64,000 nucleotides of DNA from Anaerolineae bacterium (GCA_022821805.1 JAJECX010000015.1:1-64000), one strand, 5' to 3'. Positions 17,863 to 26,221 are shown, counted from the stretch's first letter. The notes: generated by a model not told the origin, from the letters alone. Numbers and translations: made by a program.

Positions 17863-17933
17863 CGCAAAAGCGCGCTATCTTTAGCGGCAACCGACGAATC
17901 CAGTTTAACAAGGGCTAAATCGGTAGTTAATGC

Positions 17934-17963
17934 TTGCGAACTGGAGGTGAATCGGTTTATATT
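17934..17963 (+). promoter_or_regulatory. Candidate promoter for the DtxR-type gene
   Basis: TTGCGA (17934-17939) and TATATT (17958-17963) are separated by 18 bases and lie about 45 bases before the DtxR start codon. The match to a housekeeping promoter is moderate. Members of this family commonly bind their own promoter, but no clear operator palindrome was recognised. Confidence 0.45.
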
Positions 17964-18006
17964 GGATGTGGATGTCAATATGTAGCAGCGGCGGATAGTA
18001 AAACGC

Positions 18007-18690
18007 ATGACCGCAACCGACTCCATGCAAGAATACTTGGCGGAAGCATTCCGCATCGCCTACTACCAGCCCGAGGCGCCTTACGTTTCCACATCGGCGC
18101 TGGCGGAAGAAATGCATGTCTCGGCGCCGGCGGTCACGCGTATGGTGCAGCGCCTGAAACATGCCGGCTTCCTCGAGCACGAACCCTACCGCGGCATCCG
18201 CCTCACCGAAGCGGGAGAGCGCGAGGCGCTCGCCAATATCCGGCGGCACCGCCTGGTGGAGCGCTTCCTGGTCGATGTCATGGGCTTCGGCTGGCACGAG
18301 GTGCATGACGACGCCGACGACATGGGCTTGGTCGTCAGCGATGCCCTGGTCGACAAAATGGACGAAATGAGCGGCTTCCCCAAACGCTGCCCGCATGGCG
18401 AACCGATCCCCAGCGCCGATGGCGTGATGCCGCGCGTCATCGATTATCCGCTTTCCGAAGTGGATGTCGGCCAGGACTATGTCATCAGCCGCGTACACAC
18501 CCATGACGGGCACAAGCTCCGTTATTTCAGCGAATTGAGCTTGGAGCCGGGCAAACGCTTCCGTCTCGTGATGCGCGCGCCCTTCAAAGGTCCCTTGCAA
18601 CTGCAAGTCGACGGACAGACCCACTTCCTTGGTCACGAGCTGGCCGGTACCCTGCGCGTTTGCAGCGAAGAAGAGTACCTTCTCGTCTAG
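18007..18690 (+). CDS. DtxR/MntR-family metal-dependent repressor
   Basis: A 227-residue regulator. The N-terminal winged helix-turn-helix reads MQEYLAEAFRIAYYQPEAPYVSTSALAEEMHVSAPAVTRMVQRL, closely following DtxR/MntR. The dimerisation and metal-binding domain follows with RRHRLVERFLVDVMGFGWHEVHDDADDM (family His, Glu and Asp ligands) and CPHGEPIPSADG. The C-terminal part (residues about 150-227) is an SH3-like FeoA-type domain. This is the full three-domain form. It should repress manganese or iron uptake genes when the metal is plentiful, but no such transporter is in the window. It begins at an ATG and stands just upstream of the defence-like cassette. Confidence 0.92.
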   Translation: MTATDSMQEYLAEAFRIAYYQPEAPYVSTSALAEEMHVSAPAVTRMVQRLKHAGFLEHEPYRGIRLTEAGEREALANIRRHRLVERFLVDVMGFGWHEVHDDADDMGLVVSDALVDKMDEMSGFPKRCPHGEPIPSADGVMPRVIDYPLSEVDVGQDYVISRVHTHDGHKLRYFSELSLEPGKRFRLVMRAPFKGPLQLQVDGQTHFLGHELAGTLRVCSEEEYLLV

Positions 18691-18794
18691 CTGCGCCAAC
18701 CTGTCGAATCTTTGATGCGGTCTTATAAGCTCTGCCGATGCCGATGCCGTGGCAGTGGCTGAATGTTGGCGAGAGGGCGTGGCAAGAAATCTTG

Positions 18795-18838
18795 GATTTG
18801 CATCTGAATCTTGCAAATCAGACTGTATCAATTATGAT
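18795..18838 (+). promoter_or_regulatory. Inverted repeat overlapping a candidate promoter of the ATPase-DUF4435 cassette
   Basis: GATTTGCA (18795-18802) and TGCAAATC (18812-18819) are perfect 8-base inverted arms around a 9-base centre. The right arm overlaps TTGCAA (18811-18816), which with TATGAT (18833-18838) after 16 bases makes a good promoter. Transcription would begin about 40 bases before the ATPase start codon. An inverted repeat over the -35 box is where a repressor could act; that role is an inference. Confidence 0.55.
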
Positions 18839-18884
18839 TCGCTCGCGATTCGCTAGAACCGTCAGTGATGCAAGCTTCGGATAG

Positions 18885-20300
18885 ATGTTGGGACAATTTA
18901 TGTCGTTTCCACTTGAGAGATTTCAGATTATCGGCCTGCATGGCTTTAGGACCGTTGATATAACTCTATCGGACGGAAAGCTTGTCTTGGTAGGTGAAAA
19001 TGGTACTGGAAAAACTACGATAGTAAACTTCATTTACTTTTTCCTCACTAGGCAGTGGAATAGGATGGCGGCTTATAGATTTGAGTCCATCAGAGTAACA
19101 TTTAGCTCTGCCTCAAAACCATTTGAATTCAGTCGCGATGACATACTGAGCGGTACTGTCAAGTCTTCGAAGCCGCTGGGGAGGCACCGCAGATTGCCTA
19201 TGAGCATCCGCAGACGAATTGATACGTTGATTGCTCATCAGCCGCCGTCTGAAATCCTACATAGTGAGGCGTTGCGGGAAGATGTCAGTTTGCAGCTTGG
19301 CATACCTGAGGGTGTATTGCTTGAGTATCTGTTGGAGGTAGTGGACCACGACGAGTCTGCGACATCTGAAAACATATTGGAAATGAATAAATTGCTGCGC
19401 GACACAATAAGTGAACAGATACTATATCTACCAACCTATCGAAGAATAGAGAAAGATCTTCAGAACATTTTCCCATGGTTGGATTTTGATGAATTTCGGT
19501 ATAGATCCCGTCGTTTCCGGGGACACAAGTCCGATCCCGCCGATGAACCGCATATTGAGTTAGTTGAATTTGGTATGGAAGATGTTGAACAGACAATAGA
19601 TAGGGTGATGTCCAAATTGACAGAGACACTTCGCAAAAGCCTGAACGACTTGACGTGGACTTATTTGCGGGAGGTAATTAAGGGCGAATACAACAAGGTT
19701 GATCCAACACCCTTACGGAATCTACCTGAAGGTACAATGAATGCGATACTTGAAAAAGTAGACGAGAAACTATTGCCGAATGAGCAGAAGCAAGAGTTGA
19801 CCAGTATCATTGAGTCTCTAAAAAGTAATGTTGAAATTGGGGATTCGGACAATGTTGTTACGCATTTCTTAGTACGGTTAGTCGATCTTCATCGAAAGCA
19901 AGAAGAAGATGAACAGTCAGTGGTCGAATTCGTCAACGTCTGCAATGGCTACTTAAATGGTAAACGACTCACGTTTGACAACACTCAGTTTGAGATCAAC
20001 ATTGTTCATTCTCCGAGTAGAGATGAATCTGAAAAGAGTATCCGAATGAGCATGCTTTCGTCAGGCGAAAAACAGATCGTCTCCTTGTTTTCGCACATTT
20101 ACTTATCCGGACGAGAGAGCTTTTTCGTAATAATTGACGAGCCAGAACTGTCACTATCCGTCGATTGGCAAAGGAAGTTTTTGCCAGATATCTTTAGTAC
20201 CAAGAAATGCTCTGGTCTTGTTGCCGTGACTCACTCGCCTTTTGTCTTTGACAATTCCTTAGATTCGTATGCTCATGATGTAAAAAAGTTCTGGATATGA
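18885..20300 (+). CDS. ABC-type AAA ATPase, AriA-like (PARIS defence candidate)
   Basis: A 471-residue ATPase of the OLD/AAA_15 class. Walker A is GENGTGKTT (residues 37-45) after a RecF-like opening (LHGFRTVDITLSDGKLVLVGE). A long helical middle section follows, then the ABC signature LSSGEKQIVSLF (about 391), Walker B FFVIIDEPELSLS (about 412-424) and the switch histidine AVTHSPFVF (about 447). The next gene overlaps by four bases (ATGA) and encodes a DUF4435 protein; that pair and order are those of AriA-AriB in the PARIS anti-phage system, and the sizes are close. Base composition is clearly more AT-rich than the neighbours, suggesting transfer. The start could be the ATG at 18885 or the one at 18900 (MSFPLERF); neither has a strong ribosome site. 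Confidence 0.8.
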   Translation: MLGQFMSFPLERFQIIGLHGFRTVDITLSDGKLVLVGENGTGKTTIVNFIYFFLTRQWNRMAAYRFESIRVTFSSASKPFEFSRDDILSGTVKSSKPLGRHRRLPMSIRRRIDTLIAHQPPSEILHSEALREDVSLQLGIPEGVLLEYLLEVVDHDESATSENILEMNKLLRDTISEQILYLPTYRRIEKDLQNIFPWLDFDEFRYRSRRFRGHKSDPADEPHIELVEFGMEDVEQTIDRVMSKLTETLRKSLNDLTWTYLREVIKGEYNKVDPTPLRNLPEGTMNAILEKVDEKLLPNEQKQELTSIIESLKSNVEIGDSDNVVTHFLVRLVDLHRKQEEDEQSVVEFVNVCNGYLNGKRLTFDNTQFEINIVHSPSRDESEKSIRMSMLSSGEKQIVSLFSHIYLSGRESFFVIIDEPELSLSVDWQRKFLPDIFSTKKCSGLVAVTHSPFVFDNSLDSYAHDVKKFWI

Positions 20301-21268
20301 GTGAAATGGACCACGCAGATAAGTTGAGAAGATTTAGGTTCGTATCTGCAACCGCATTCAAGGAGTTTTTGCATGACGAATCATCATACATTCTTCACAT
20401 ATTCGTAGAAGGTCATACTGATCCTTCATTCTATAGAGGTTTCTTCAATGACTATGTAAGTGAGTTCGGTACTCCTCGCTTTTACAAGTGCGGTGATAAA
20501 TGCCAGGTTTACGCCACGCGGAAGAAAATTAATGGTAGGACGAAAACCGAACAGAAAGAAGCTACTGTCGCAGTCTTGTATTTCGTTGACAAAGATCTGT
20601 CAGATTTTGGCTGCGAAGAGTATGCTGAAGCCCCTGACGTCTTTGTTACTGAACATTATTCTATCGAGAATTACCTTGTATGCGACGAAATACTACGAGT
20701 TATTTGGGCAGATATTATACACTTTTATGGTGAAAAGACGCCGGAATTTGATCAGTTCTTACAGTCGTTTCACCACGAACTGCGGCGATTCTATCGGCTT
20801 GTGCAGCCGGTCATGGTATGGGGAATACATCACAAAAGACGCGGCAATACTGTCAGACTTGAAGACATCCGAATGACAGAACTATTTGAGTTCGACATGA
20901 ATGACGGTGAGCTAGTATTGAAACAAAAGCTCGCTAGTAAAGACGGCAGGCTAATAGCTAAATTAGACGAGTTGTGTAAGACTAGCACAACTGATCTAGA
21001 TACTGATAAAGAGGAAATAACAATTCTACTTTCAAAAGCCGTACCCAAGAGGTTTGTCCGGGGCAAGTTTGAGACCTGGTTTATGTGTACTTACATCAAA
21101 GAGTATTTGAGAATGCTTAAGAAGGTATATGATGAGTTTAGGTATCCACAAGGATTCCTGAAAAACGATGATATTGTGAAGGCCCTTGGTCCTCGGCTTA
21201 GCATTACGCCAACTGATATTGCCAACTTTCTAAAGCGCAACTTGGCCAGCTTCAGTGTCGACCCATAA
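20297..21268 (+). CDS. DUF4435/TOPRIM-like protein, AriB-like (PARIS effector candidate)
   Basis: A 323-residue protein. The N-terminal part has the TOPRIM-like features of DUF4435: IFVEGHTDPSFYRGF with a conserved Glu at about residue 38, then VLYFVDKDLSDFG (Asp 98 and Asp 100), and the family motif VTEHYSIENYLV (about 117-127). The C-terminal half is helical and basic. In PARIS, AriB is held by the AriA ATPase and released on sensing a phage anti-restriction protein; it then acts as a toxic nuclease on host tRNA. That mechanism is known for the E. coli system and only inferred here. The gene overlaps the ATPase by ATGA, is AT-rich like it, and stops two bases before the convergent next gene. 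Confidence 0.78.
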   Translation: MSEMDHADKLRRFRFVSATAFKEFLHDESSYILHIFVEGHTDPSFYRGFFNDYVSEFGTPRFYKCGDKCQVYATRKKINGRTKTEQKEATVAVLYFVDKDLSDFGCEEYAEAPDVFVTEHYSIENYLVCDEILRVIWADIIHFYGEKTPEFDQFLQSFHHELRRFYRLVQPVMVWGIHHKRRGNTVRLEDIRMTELFEFDMNDGELVLKQKLASKDGRLIAKLDELCKTSTTDLDTDKEEITILLSKAVPKRFVRGKFETWFMCTYIKEYLRMLKKVYDEFRYPQGFLKNDDIVKALGPRLSITPTDIANFLKRNLASFSVDP

Positions 21269-21270
21269 TC

Positions 21271-21747
21271 TCACCCCCGCCCATACATCCTCCCGCCAAA
21301 CTCCTCCGCCAGCGCGTCATCCAACTCATCCGCATACTGCGCCAGCCGCCGAATGATCGCATCCGCCTCAGCCGCGTCCAGCCCCGCCAGCAGCCGCTCA
21401 TGATAGAGATAAACCACATCCTCGTGCAAGCCCAGCGCCGCGTTGGTCAGCTGCAAATTTAACTCCAGCAGCCGCCGATACAGCGCCAGCAGATTGCTCG
21501 CCGGCAGGTGCATGATCGGTGACAGCACCTGCAAGTAGCCTTGTTCCTCCGGCGTCAAGTAGACTTCGATCAACGCCGAGCCGCGCTGAAAGTTCCAGCC
21601 ATAGCCGCTCTCGACCGCCATCCGCGCCGCATCAGGGTCGACGCCGATGGCGCCCAAGATGCCTTCCACCGCGCGCAGCGAGAGGTCAAATTGCCCATCG
21701 TCGCTTTCGGCGGATTTCTTTTCGCCGCGCCCGAAGAATCGCCCCAT
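21271..21747 (-). CDS. YbjN-like / secretion-chaperone-fold protein
   Basis: A 158-residue soluble, acidic protein. The order LRAVEGILGAIGVDPDAARM, YGWNFQRGSALIEVYLTPEEQGYLQVLSPIMHLPASNLLALYRRLLELNLQLTNAALGLHEDVVYLYHERLLAGLDAAEADAIIRRLA matches the YbjN / type III secretion chaperone-like fold: a strand pair, a long helix, then a late strand and helix. Such proteins are thought to bind partners, with no known enzyme activity. The downstream neighbour on this strand would be the AriB-like gene, which converges with it at two bases. Its start lies five bases from the end of the zinc-ribbon gene, so the two are likely one operon. Confidence 0.7.
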   Translation of the reverse strand: MGRFFGRGEKKSAESDDGQFDLSLRAVEGILGAIGVDPDAARMAVESGYGWNFQRGSALIEVYLTPEEQGYLQVLSPIMHLPASNLLALYRRLLELNLQLTNAALGLHEDVVYLYHERLLAGLDAAEADAIIRRLAQYADELDDALAEEFGGRMYGRG

Positions 21748-21752
21748 GATAC

Positions 21753-22856
21753 CTACGACCCGGCCTGCGCGCTAACCGCCATTGCCTGGCCGCAGCGCAG
21801 GCAGCGCCCGTCATAATCCCCGACCCGCGCGCCGCAGCGCCGACAAGGTCTGGCCGAATTCTCGCCCAATAGCGCCGCCAGTTTGTCAGCTTGGGGCGTG
21901 GCAGCGGATTCGGCGACATCTCTCCCCAGCGCCGCGCCACAGGTTTCGCAGTGCTTGCCGCCATAATGCCGTGCTCGCGTCCGACCTCCGCAGGCGGCGC
22001 AATAATCGGAGTTGGGCATCAACTGGCGGTCGCGCGTCATTTGCGCGGCCAGCGATTCAATATGCGACATTTTGATCGCCAGCGCCTTGCCCGCGCCATC
22101 GACATTGCGCGTGAGCAAAGCCAGCAGCTGCCCATTTTCGTCTATCATCGGATTACCGCCCGCGTCCGGCATTTGCACCGGCGGGATGCTCGTCCGCAGC
22201 CACTGCTGTGTCCGTCGGCTGTTGAATCTTCCCAAAAGGCCGCGCAGTTTGACGCCGCCATATCCCAGCGCGACAAAAGCCGTGCCCTCTCCAATTGATG
22301 ATGGTGGCGCTGCATTTCGCTTTTGCGCCATGCGCAGCGCCGTTTTGATCAGCGCCAGGTCATGACTTGGATATCGCCGAACTACCGTACCGGGCGCGTG
22401 CCGCTTCGCATCAAGCATCACCGTCGCGCGCCTTGCGCCGCCAATCGCGTAGCTCGTTGTGGCAATGATGCCGGTGTCGTTGATGAAGACGCCGCTCGCC
22501 GCTCCGTTCAGACCGCCAAGGATGCCCACGACCGCCGGCGTCTCTTCCAGTTTAGCGCGGCGCAGCGCCGGACCCGCCGCCGGTCGCTGACTTGGTGGCG
22601 GAGGCGCCGCCGTCACCTGCTGCAAGCCCTGTCGAATCTGCTGATTCTTCGGGTCGTGCTTGAGCGCCTGCACCAGGCAGCGAATCTTGAATTCGCCATC
22701 GTCGCGCGATTCCGCCAGCCAAACAAAGGCGGTTGCTCGTCCTTTCTCATCCAGTTCGTCGCCGGCGATCAGGCGGTTAAGCAGATCAACCGACGGATCA
22801 ACCTTCCCATCCTGCATCAACTCTATCGCTTGCCGCAAATCGTTTTGCGCGTTCAT
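21753..22856 (-). CDS. Degenerate trypsin-fold protein with C-terminal zinc ribbons
   Basis: A product of about 367 residues, starting at the ATG for MNAQNDLRQAIEL (22856); the ORF continues upstream but without a better site. Residues 1-75 resemble a TPR-like helical repeat (AIELMQDGKVDPSVDLLNRLIAG, CLVQALKHDPKNQQIRQGL). A trypsin-like beta-barrel follows: SGVFINDTGIIATTSYAIGG, SHDLALIK and DAGGNPMIDENGQLLALL. Compared with active enzymes, the His site appears to be Tyr and the GNSGGP Ser appears to be Ala, while the Asp is kept, so it is probably inactive. The C-terminus carries three CxxC pairs (CAACGG, CETCGA, CRRCGA, CLRCGQ) typical of zinc ribbons. Role unknown; it is probably co-transcribed with the YbjN-like gene. 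Confidence 0.65.
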   Translation of the reverse strand: MNAQNDLRQAIELMQDGKVDPSVDLLNRLIAGDELDEKGRATAFVWLAESRDDGEFKIRCLVQALKHDPKNQQIRQGLQQVTAAPPPPSQRPAAGPALRRAKLEETPAVVGILGGLNGAASGVFINDTGIIATTSYAIGGARRATVMLDAKRHAPGTVVRRYPSHDLALIKTALRMAQKRNAAPPSSIGEGTAFVALGYGGVKLRGLLGRFNSRRTQQWLRTSIPPVQMPDAGGNPMIDENGQLLALLTRNVDGAGKALAIKMSHIESLAAQMTRDRQLMPNSDYCAACGGRTRARHYGGKHCETCGAALGRDVAESAATPQADKLAALLGENSARPCRRCGARVGDYDGRCLRCGQAMAVSAQAGS

Positions 22857-22959
22857 TGATTCCGTCACATTTGATGCTGCTGGAACAAACATCATTCTAG
22901 CCCGATTCCGCTTCAGCCGTGCGCCAGGCGCGAGGCTATGGTAACTTCTGCAAATTCTT

Positions 22960-22986
22960 TGTAGGGGAGACCTATCAGGTCGCCCA
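22960..22986 (+). repeat. Palindromic intergenic repeat
   Basis: TGTAGGGGAGACCTATCAGGTCGCCCA: GACCT and AGGTC pair around ATC. A member of the dispersed family, located between the divergent zinc-ribbon and RidA genes. Confidence 0.7.
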
Positions 22987-23056
22987 CAAGACACAATTAG
23001 AATCTTTGCTGCAAACCTAGACCAAGAAACATAACCAGATGGAAGCGAGGCGGATC

Positions 23057-23536
23057 ATGCATATCGATCGCAAACTGGCGGACATGGGCTTAAAGTTGCC
23101 GCCACCGATCAAGGCGCCGCCTGGCGTGGTCCTGCCATTCTCCTTCGTGCGGCTTCACCAGGGGATCGCCTACATCTCCGGGCATGGACCGCAGAACGCC
23201 GATGGCTCAGTCGCCGGACCCTTTGGGAAAGTGGGCGTAGATGTGACTGTCGAGCAGGGTTATGAAGCGGCGAAGTTGGTTGCCCTGTCGATGCTCGGCA
23301 GTCTCAAGCGCGAGCTTGGCGATTTGGATCGGGTGAGCGCCTGGCTGCGCCTGCACGGCATGGTCAATTGCGCGCCCGATTTCGCCGGGCAGCCGGCCGT
23401 CATCAACGGCGCCTCCGACCTGATCCTAGCGCTTTACGGTCCCGAACGCGGCGCCCACGCTCGCTCCGCTGTGGGGATGGGCTCGCTGCCTTTCAACATG
23501 GCGGTTGAGATCGAAGCGATGGCGGCGGTCGACTAG
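23057..23536 (+). CDS. RidA (YjgF/YER057c/UK114)-family protein
   Basis: A protein of about 159 residues. The ATG at 23057 (MHIDRKLADMGL) is preferred over the one at 23039 because GAGG lies six bases before it. LPPPIKAPPGVVLPFSFVRLHQGIAYISGHGPQ and the later RLHGMVNCAPDFAGQPAVINGASDLILALYG, ARSAVGMGSLPFNMAVEIEAMA follow the RidA family. The SAVGMGSLPFNMAVEIE segment replaces the usual RxxVxxxxLPxxAxVEIE block, so the key Arg is present upstream (HARSAVG). Such proteins hydrolyse reactive enamines or imines or act in related pathways. It lies convergent with hyuA, three bases apart. Confidence 0.88.
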   Translation: MHIDRKLADMGLKLPPPIKAPPGVVLPFSFVRLHQGIAYISGHGPQNADGSVAGPFGKVGVDVTVEQGYEAAKLVALSMLGSLKRELGDLDRVSAWLRLHGMVNCAPDFAGQPAVINGASDLILALYGPERGAHARSAVGMGSLPFNMAVEIEAMAAVD

Positions 23537-23539
23537 GTC

Positions 23540-25519
23540 TCACTCGCGCTCAAGCAGCAGATTCGCATATCCATCGACGCGCGCCAGCCAGCCGGCTGGC
23601 ACATAAGTCGTGCTATCCATCTGGAAGACGAGCGCCTCGCCGTTGAAGCCGGCGCCGGGACGAAGGCGCGCTCGTTCGTATAGCATGATCGCGCCGCCGC
23701 TGGGCGCTGGCTTTTCGCCGATTGACGCCGCTTCGTGGGCGGTCGACTCCGCTTGCTCAAACAGGGGCTTCTCTATAGCGCCAATGCCGGTGACGCGCAT
23801 ATTGACCGCTTCGACGGCGCGCCAGCGGATCGCATGCCCATAAGCGCGCTCATGCGCTTCATGGAAAGAGTCGGCGGCGCGCTCGTTAAATGGAACGCTC
23901 AGTTCGTAAGCTTGTCCCTCGTAACGCATATCCAGCATAGTGGCGTAGCGCATGTCTTCTTCGGCGATGCCTTCCTGACGCAATTCGTCATCCGCCAGCG
24001 CCAGGAGTTCCGCTTCCGTTTCTCGCAGCTCGCGCAGGCATTCCGCTGTCGCCTCGCGCATAACCGAGCGGCTGAAATCGACGGCCACATCGGCGATCAG
24101 CAGGCCAAGCGCGCATAAAACGCCGGGCGACTCCGGGACTAGCACACGCGGGATATCCAGCCGAGCGGCCGCCTCGCAAGCGTGCAGCGGTCCGGCGCCG
24201 CCAAAGGCGACCAAGGTGAAATCGCGCGGATCGTAGCCGCGGGCGATGGACACCCGCCGAATCGCCCGGTCGATGTTGACATTGGCGATATCGACAACTC
24301 CCTGCGCCGCCTCCATGATGCTGAAGCCGACTTGTCGCGCCAGTTCAGCAAGCGCTCGCTCGCCCGCCGCCAGGTCCAGCGCCATCGCTCCGCCAAGAAA
24401 GTGATGGGCGTCCAGCCGCCCCAGCATCGCATTGGCATCGCTTAGCGTCGCCTGCTCGCCGCCCAGCCCATAGACGACTGGTCCCGGATTGGCGCCGGCC
24501 GATTCCGGACCGACGCGCAAGGCGCCGCCAGCGTCAACCCGCGCCAGCGAACCGCCGCCCGCGCCGATCGTCTCGATGTCGAGCATGCGCGCCCGCGTGG
24601 GCAGGCCGTCAATCGCCGATTCCGCGCGCGGCGCCGGCTGCCCGTCAATCAGCGCCACATCGGTCGAAGTGCCGCCCATATCCAGCGTGATGATCTTGTC
24701 AAATCCAGCCGTCGTCGACAGGTGAAATGCGCCCATGACGCCAGCCGCCGGTCCGCTTAGCGCCGTATGGATCGCCTGCTGGCGCACGCGGCTCGCGCGC
24801 ATCACGCCGCCATCGGACTTCATAATTCGCAGCGAGGTTTCTGCCGGCAGCGCTGCTTCCAGCTTCCCGATATAACGCGACATCACGGGCCGCACATACG
24901 CTTCCAGCGCGATCGTGCTGGCGCGCTCATATTCGCGAAACTCCGGCAGCGCCTCCGATGACAGCACAACTTGCCATTCATGCTCGACCAAGCCGCGCTC
25001 AAGGATCCGTCCTTTGACGCGCCGCTCATGCGCGGGATTGACATAACTGAAAAGGAAACAAACCGCTATCGCGTCCACTTTATCGGCCGCAACCTGATCC
25101 AAGACTTCGTCAAGCGCCACTAAATCCAGCTCGGTCAGCGCCTTGCCCCGATGGTCGAGGCGCTCCCGCACTTCGTAGCAGCGCTCCCGCGGTATCAGCG
25201 GCGGCGGAATGCTGGGATGAATGTCGTAGAGCATTGGGCGATCCTGCCGCCCGATGAAAAGCAGATCGCGGAAGCCGGCGGTCGTGAGCAGCGCTGCCCG
25301 CGCGCCTTTGCGCTCCAGAATCGCGTTGGTGGCGACTGTTGATCCGTGCGCCACCTGCTGCAGCGCCGTCAATCCTCCCGCTGTGATCGTCTCCAGACCG
25401 GCCAGCATCGAGCGCTCGGGATTCTGCGGACTGCTTAGCAGCTTGTGGATCTTCAGTTGTCCGCCGTCGCTCAACACCAAATCAGTGAAGGTGCCGCCGA
25501 TATCAACACCCGCCCGCAT
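23540..25519 (-). CDS. hyuA: Hydantoinase/oxoprolinase subunit A (HyuA)
   Basis: A 659-residue ATP-dependent hydantoinase or oxoprolinase A subunit of the acetate/sugar-kinase-like ATPase fold. Visible are the phosphate-1 motif VDIGGTFTDLVLSDGG at the N-terminus, GSTVATNAILERKGARAALLTTAGFRD, TLDMGGTSTDVALIDGQ (phosphate-2 region) and FGGAGPLHACEAA. The partner HyuB is encoded upstream on the same strand, but an hsp20 gene on the opposite strand lies between them. The reaction would be ATP-driven ring opening of a hydantoin, 5-oxoproline or related compound. The exact substrate is not readable. Confidence 0.9.
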   Translation of the reverse strand: MRAGVDIGGTFTDLVLSDGGQLKIHKLLSSPQNPERSMLAGLETITAGGLTALQQVAHGSTVATNAILERKGARAALLTTAGFRDLLFIGRQDRPMLYDIHPSIPPPLIPRERCYEVRERLDHRGKALTELDLVALDEVLDQVAADKVDAIAVCFLFSYVNPAHERRVKGRILERGLVEHEWQVVLSSEALPEFREYERASTIALEAYVRPVMSRYIGKLEAALPAETSLRIMKSDGGVMRASRVRQQAIHTALSGPAAGVMGAFHLSTTAGFDKIITLDMGGTSTDVALIDGQPAPRAESAIDGLPTRARMLDIETIGAGGGSLARVDAGGALRVGPESAGANPGPVVYGLGGEQATLSDANAMLGRLDAHHFLGGAMALDLAAGERALAELARQVGFSIMEAAQGVVDIANVNIDRAIRRVSIARGYDPRDFTLVAFGGAGPLHACEAAARLDIPRVLVPESPGVLCALGLLIADVAVDFSRSVMREATAECLRELRETEAELLALADDELRQEGIAEEDMRYATMLDMRYEGQAYELSVPFNERAADSFHEAHERAYGHAIRWRAVEAVNMRVTGIGAIEKPLFEQAESTAHEAASIGEKPAPSGGAIMLYERARLRPGAGFNGEALVFQMDSTTYVPAGWLARVDGYANLLLERE

Positions 25520-25710
25520 ACACCCGTCCCGTCACAATCCCATAAAATCACGCGCCCAATCATACCATCCGCCCGCATAATGCGAAACGGAGCCGTCGCC
25601 GAATAGCGCTTATATGTCATTTACGCTTCTCTATCATCCATCTTATGGCGCGTTGCAATATCTCTTACAGAGGCGTCATACCATGAAACTGTCAGATTGA
25701 TTCAGCTGTT

Positions 25711-25738
25711 TGTGGGGCGACCGATTGGGTCACCCGCC
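25711..25738 (+). repeat. Palindromic intergenic repeat
   Basis: TGTGGGGCGACCGATTGGGTCACCCGCC, a member of the dispersed family with GACC and GGTC arms. It lies about 20 bases upstream of the hsp20 start, inside its presumed leader. Confidence 0.65.
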
Positions 25739-25759
25739 ATAACGCAAAGGAGACACAGA

Positions 25760-26200
25760 ATGATGATCTGTACGCGCAATCCCTATTTCCGCCTGGTCGA
25801 TGACTTGCTAAACGACGCCCGTCCCTGGCTGACCAGCGGCGCAAACTCCGAAGCCCGCGGCTTCGGTCCCGCGCTTGATGTCGAAGAAACCGCCGATGCC
25901 TATATCGTGCGCGCCAACCTGCCCGGCGTCAGCCAGGACGACATCAACGTCAACATCCATGACGACGTGCTCACGATCAGCGCCGAGACCGCCAGCGAAG
26001 CCAGCGACGAGGGCAGCAAGGTGCTGATCCGCGAGCGGCGCATCGGCAAGTTCAGCCGCAGCCTGCGCTTCCCCACGAACGTGGACGGCGACGCGGTTGC
26101 AGCCGGCTACGAAAACGGCGTCCTCAGCATTACACTGCCCAAAGCCGAACACCTCAAGCCACGGCAGATTCCGGTCAAAGCCATCGCTGCGGGCAACTAG
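25760..26200 (+). CDS. Small heat shock protein, Hsp20/alpha-crystallin family
   Basis: The ATG at 25760 follows AAAGGAGA (25747-25753) at good spacing, giving about 146 residues, the usual Hsp20 length. After a short N-arm (CTRNPYFRLVDDLLND), the alpha-crystallin domain has GPALDVEETADAYIVRANLPGVSQDDINVNIHDDVLTISAE, RRIGKFSRSLRFPTNVD and the A-x-x-x-NGVLSITLPK signature (AAGYENGVLSITLPK). It is an ATP-independent holdase chaperone in the cytoplasm. It sits alone on the plus strand between hyuB and hyuA. The CIRCE heat-shock operator was looked for upstream and not seen. Confidence 0.93.
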   Translation: MMICTRNPYFRLVDDLLNDARPWLTSGANSEARGFGPALDVEETADAYIVRANLPGVSQDDINVNIHDDVLTISAETASEASDEGSKVLIRERRIGKFSRSLRFPTNVDGDAVAAGYENGVLSITLPKAEHLKPRQIPVKAIAAGN

Positions 26201-26221
26201 ACCAATCCGGGTCAAGTTACG

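Noticed and set aside
17905-18831. 308-codon minus-strand ORF over the DtxR gene
   Set aside because: It mirrors the DtxR reading frame in composition (His and Asp rich) and has no family signature, while the plus-strand gene is unambiguous.
18691-21270. Integrative element with attachment sites around the defence-like cassette
   Set aside because: No integrase, tRNA gene or convincing direct repeat was seen at the two edges, although composition suggests transfer.
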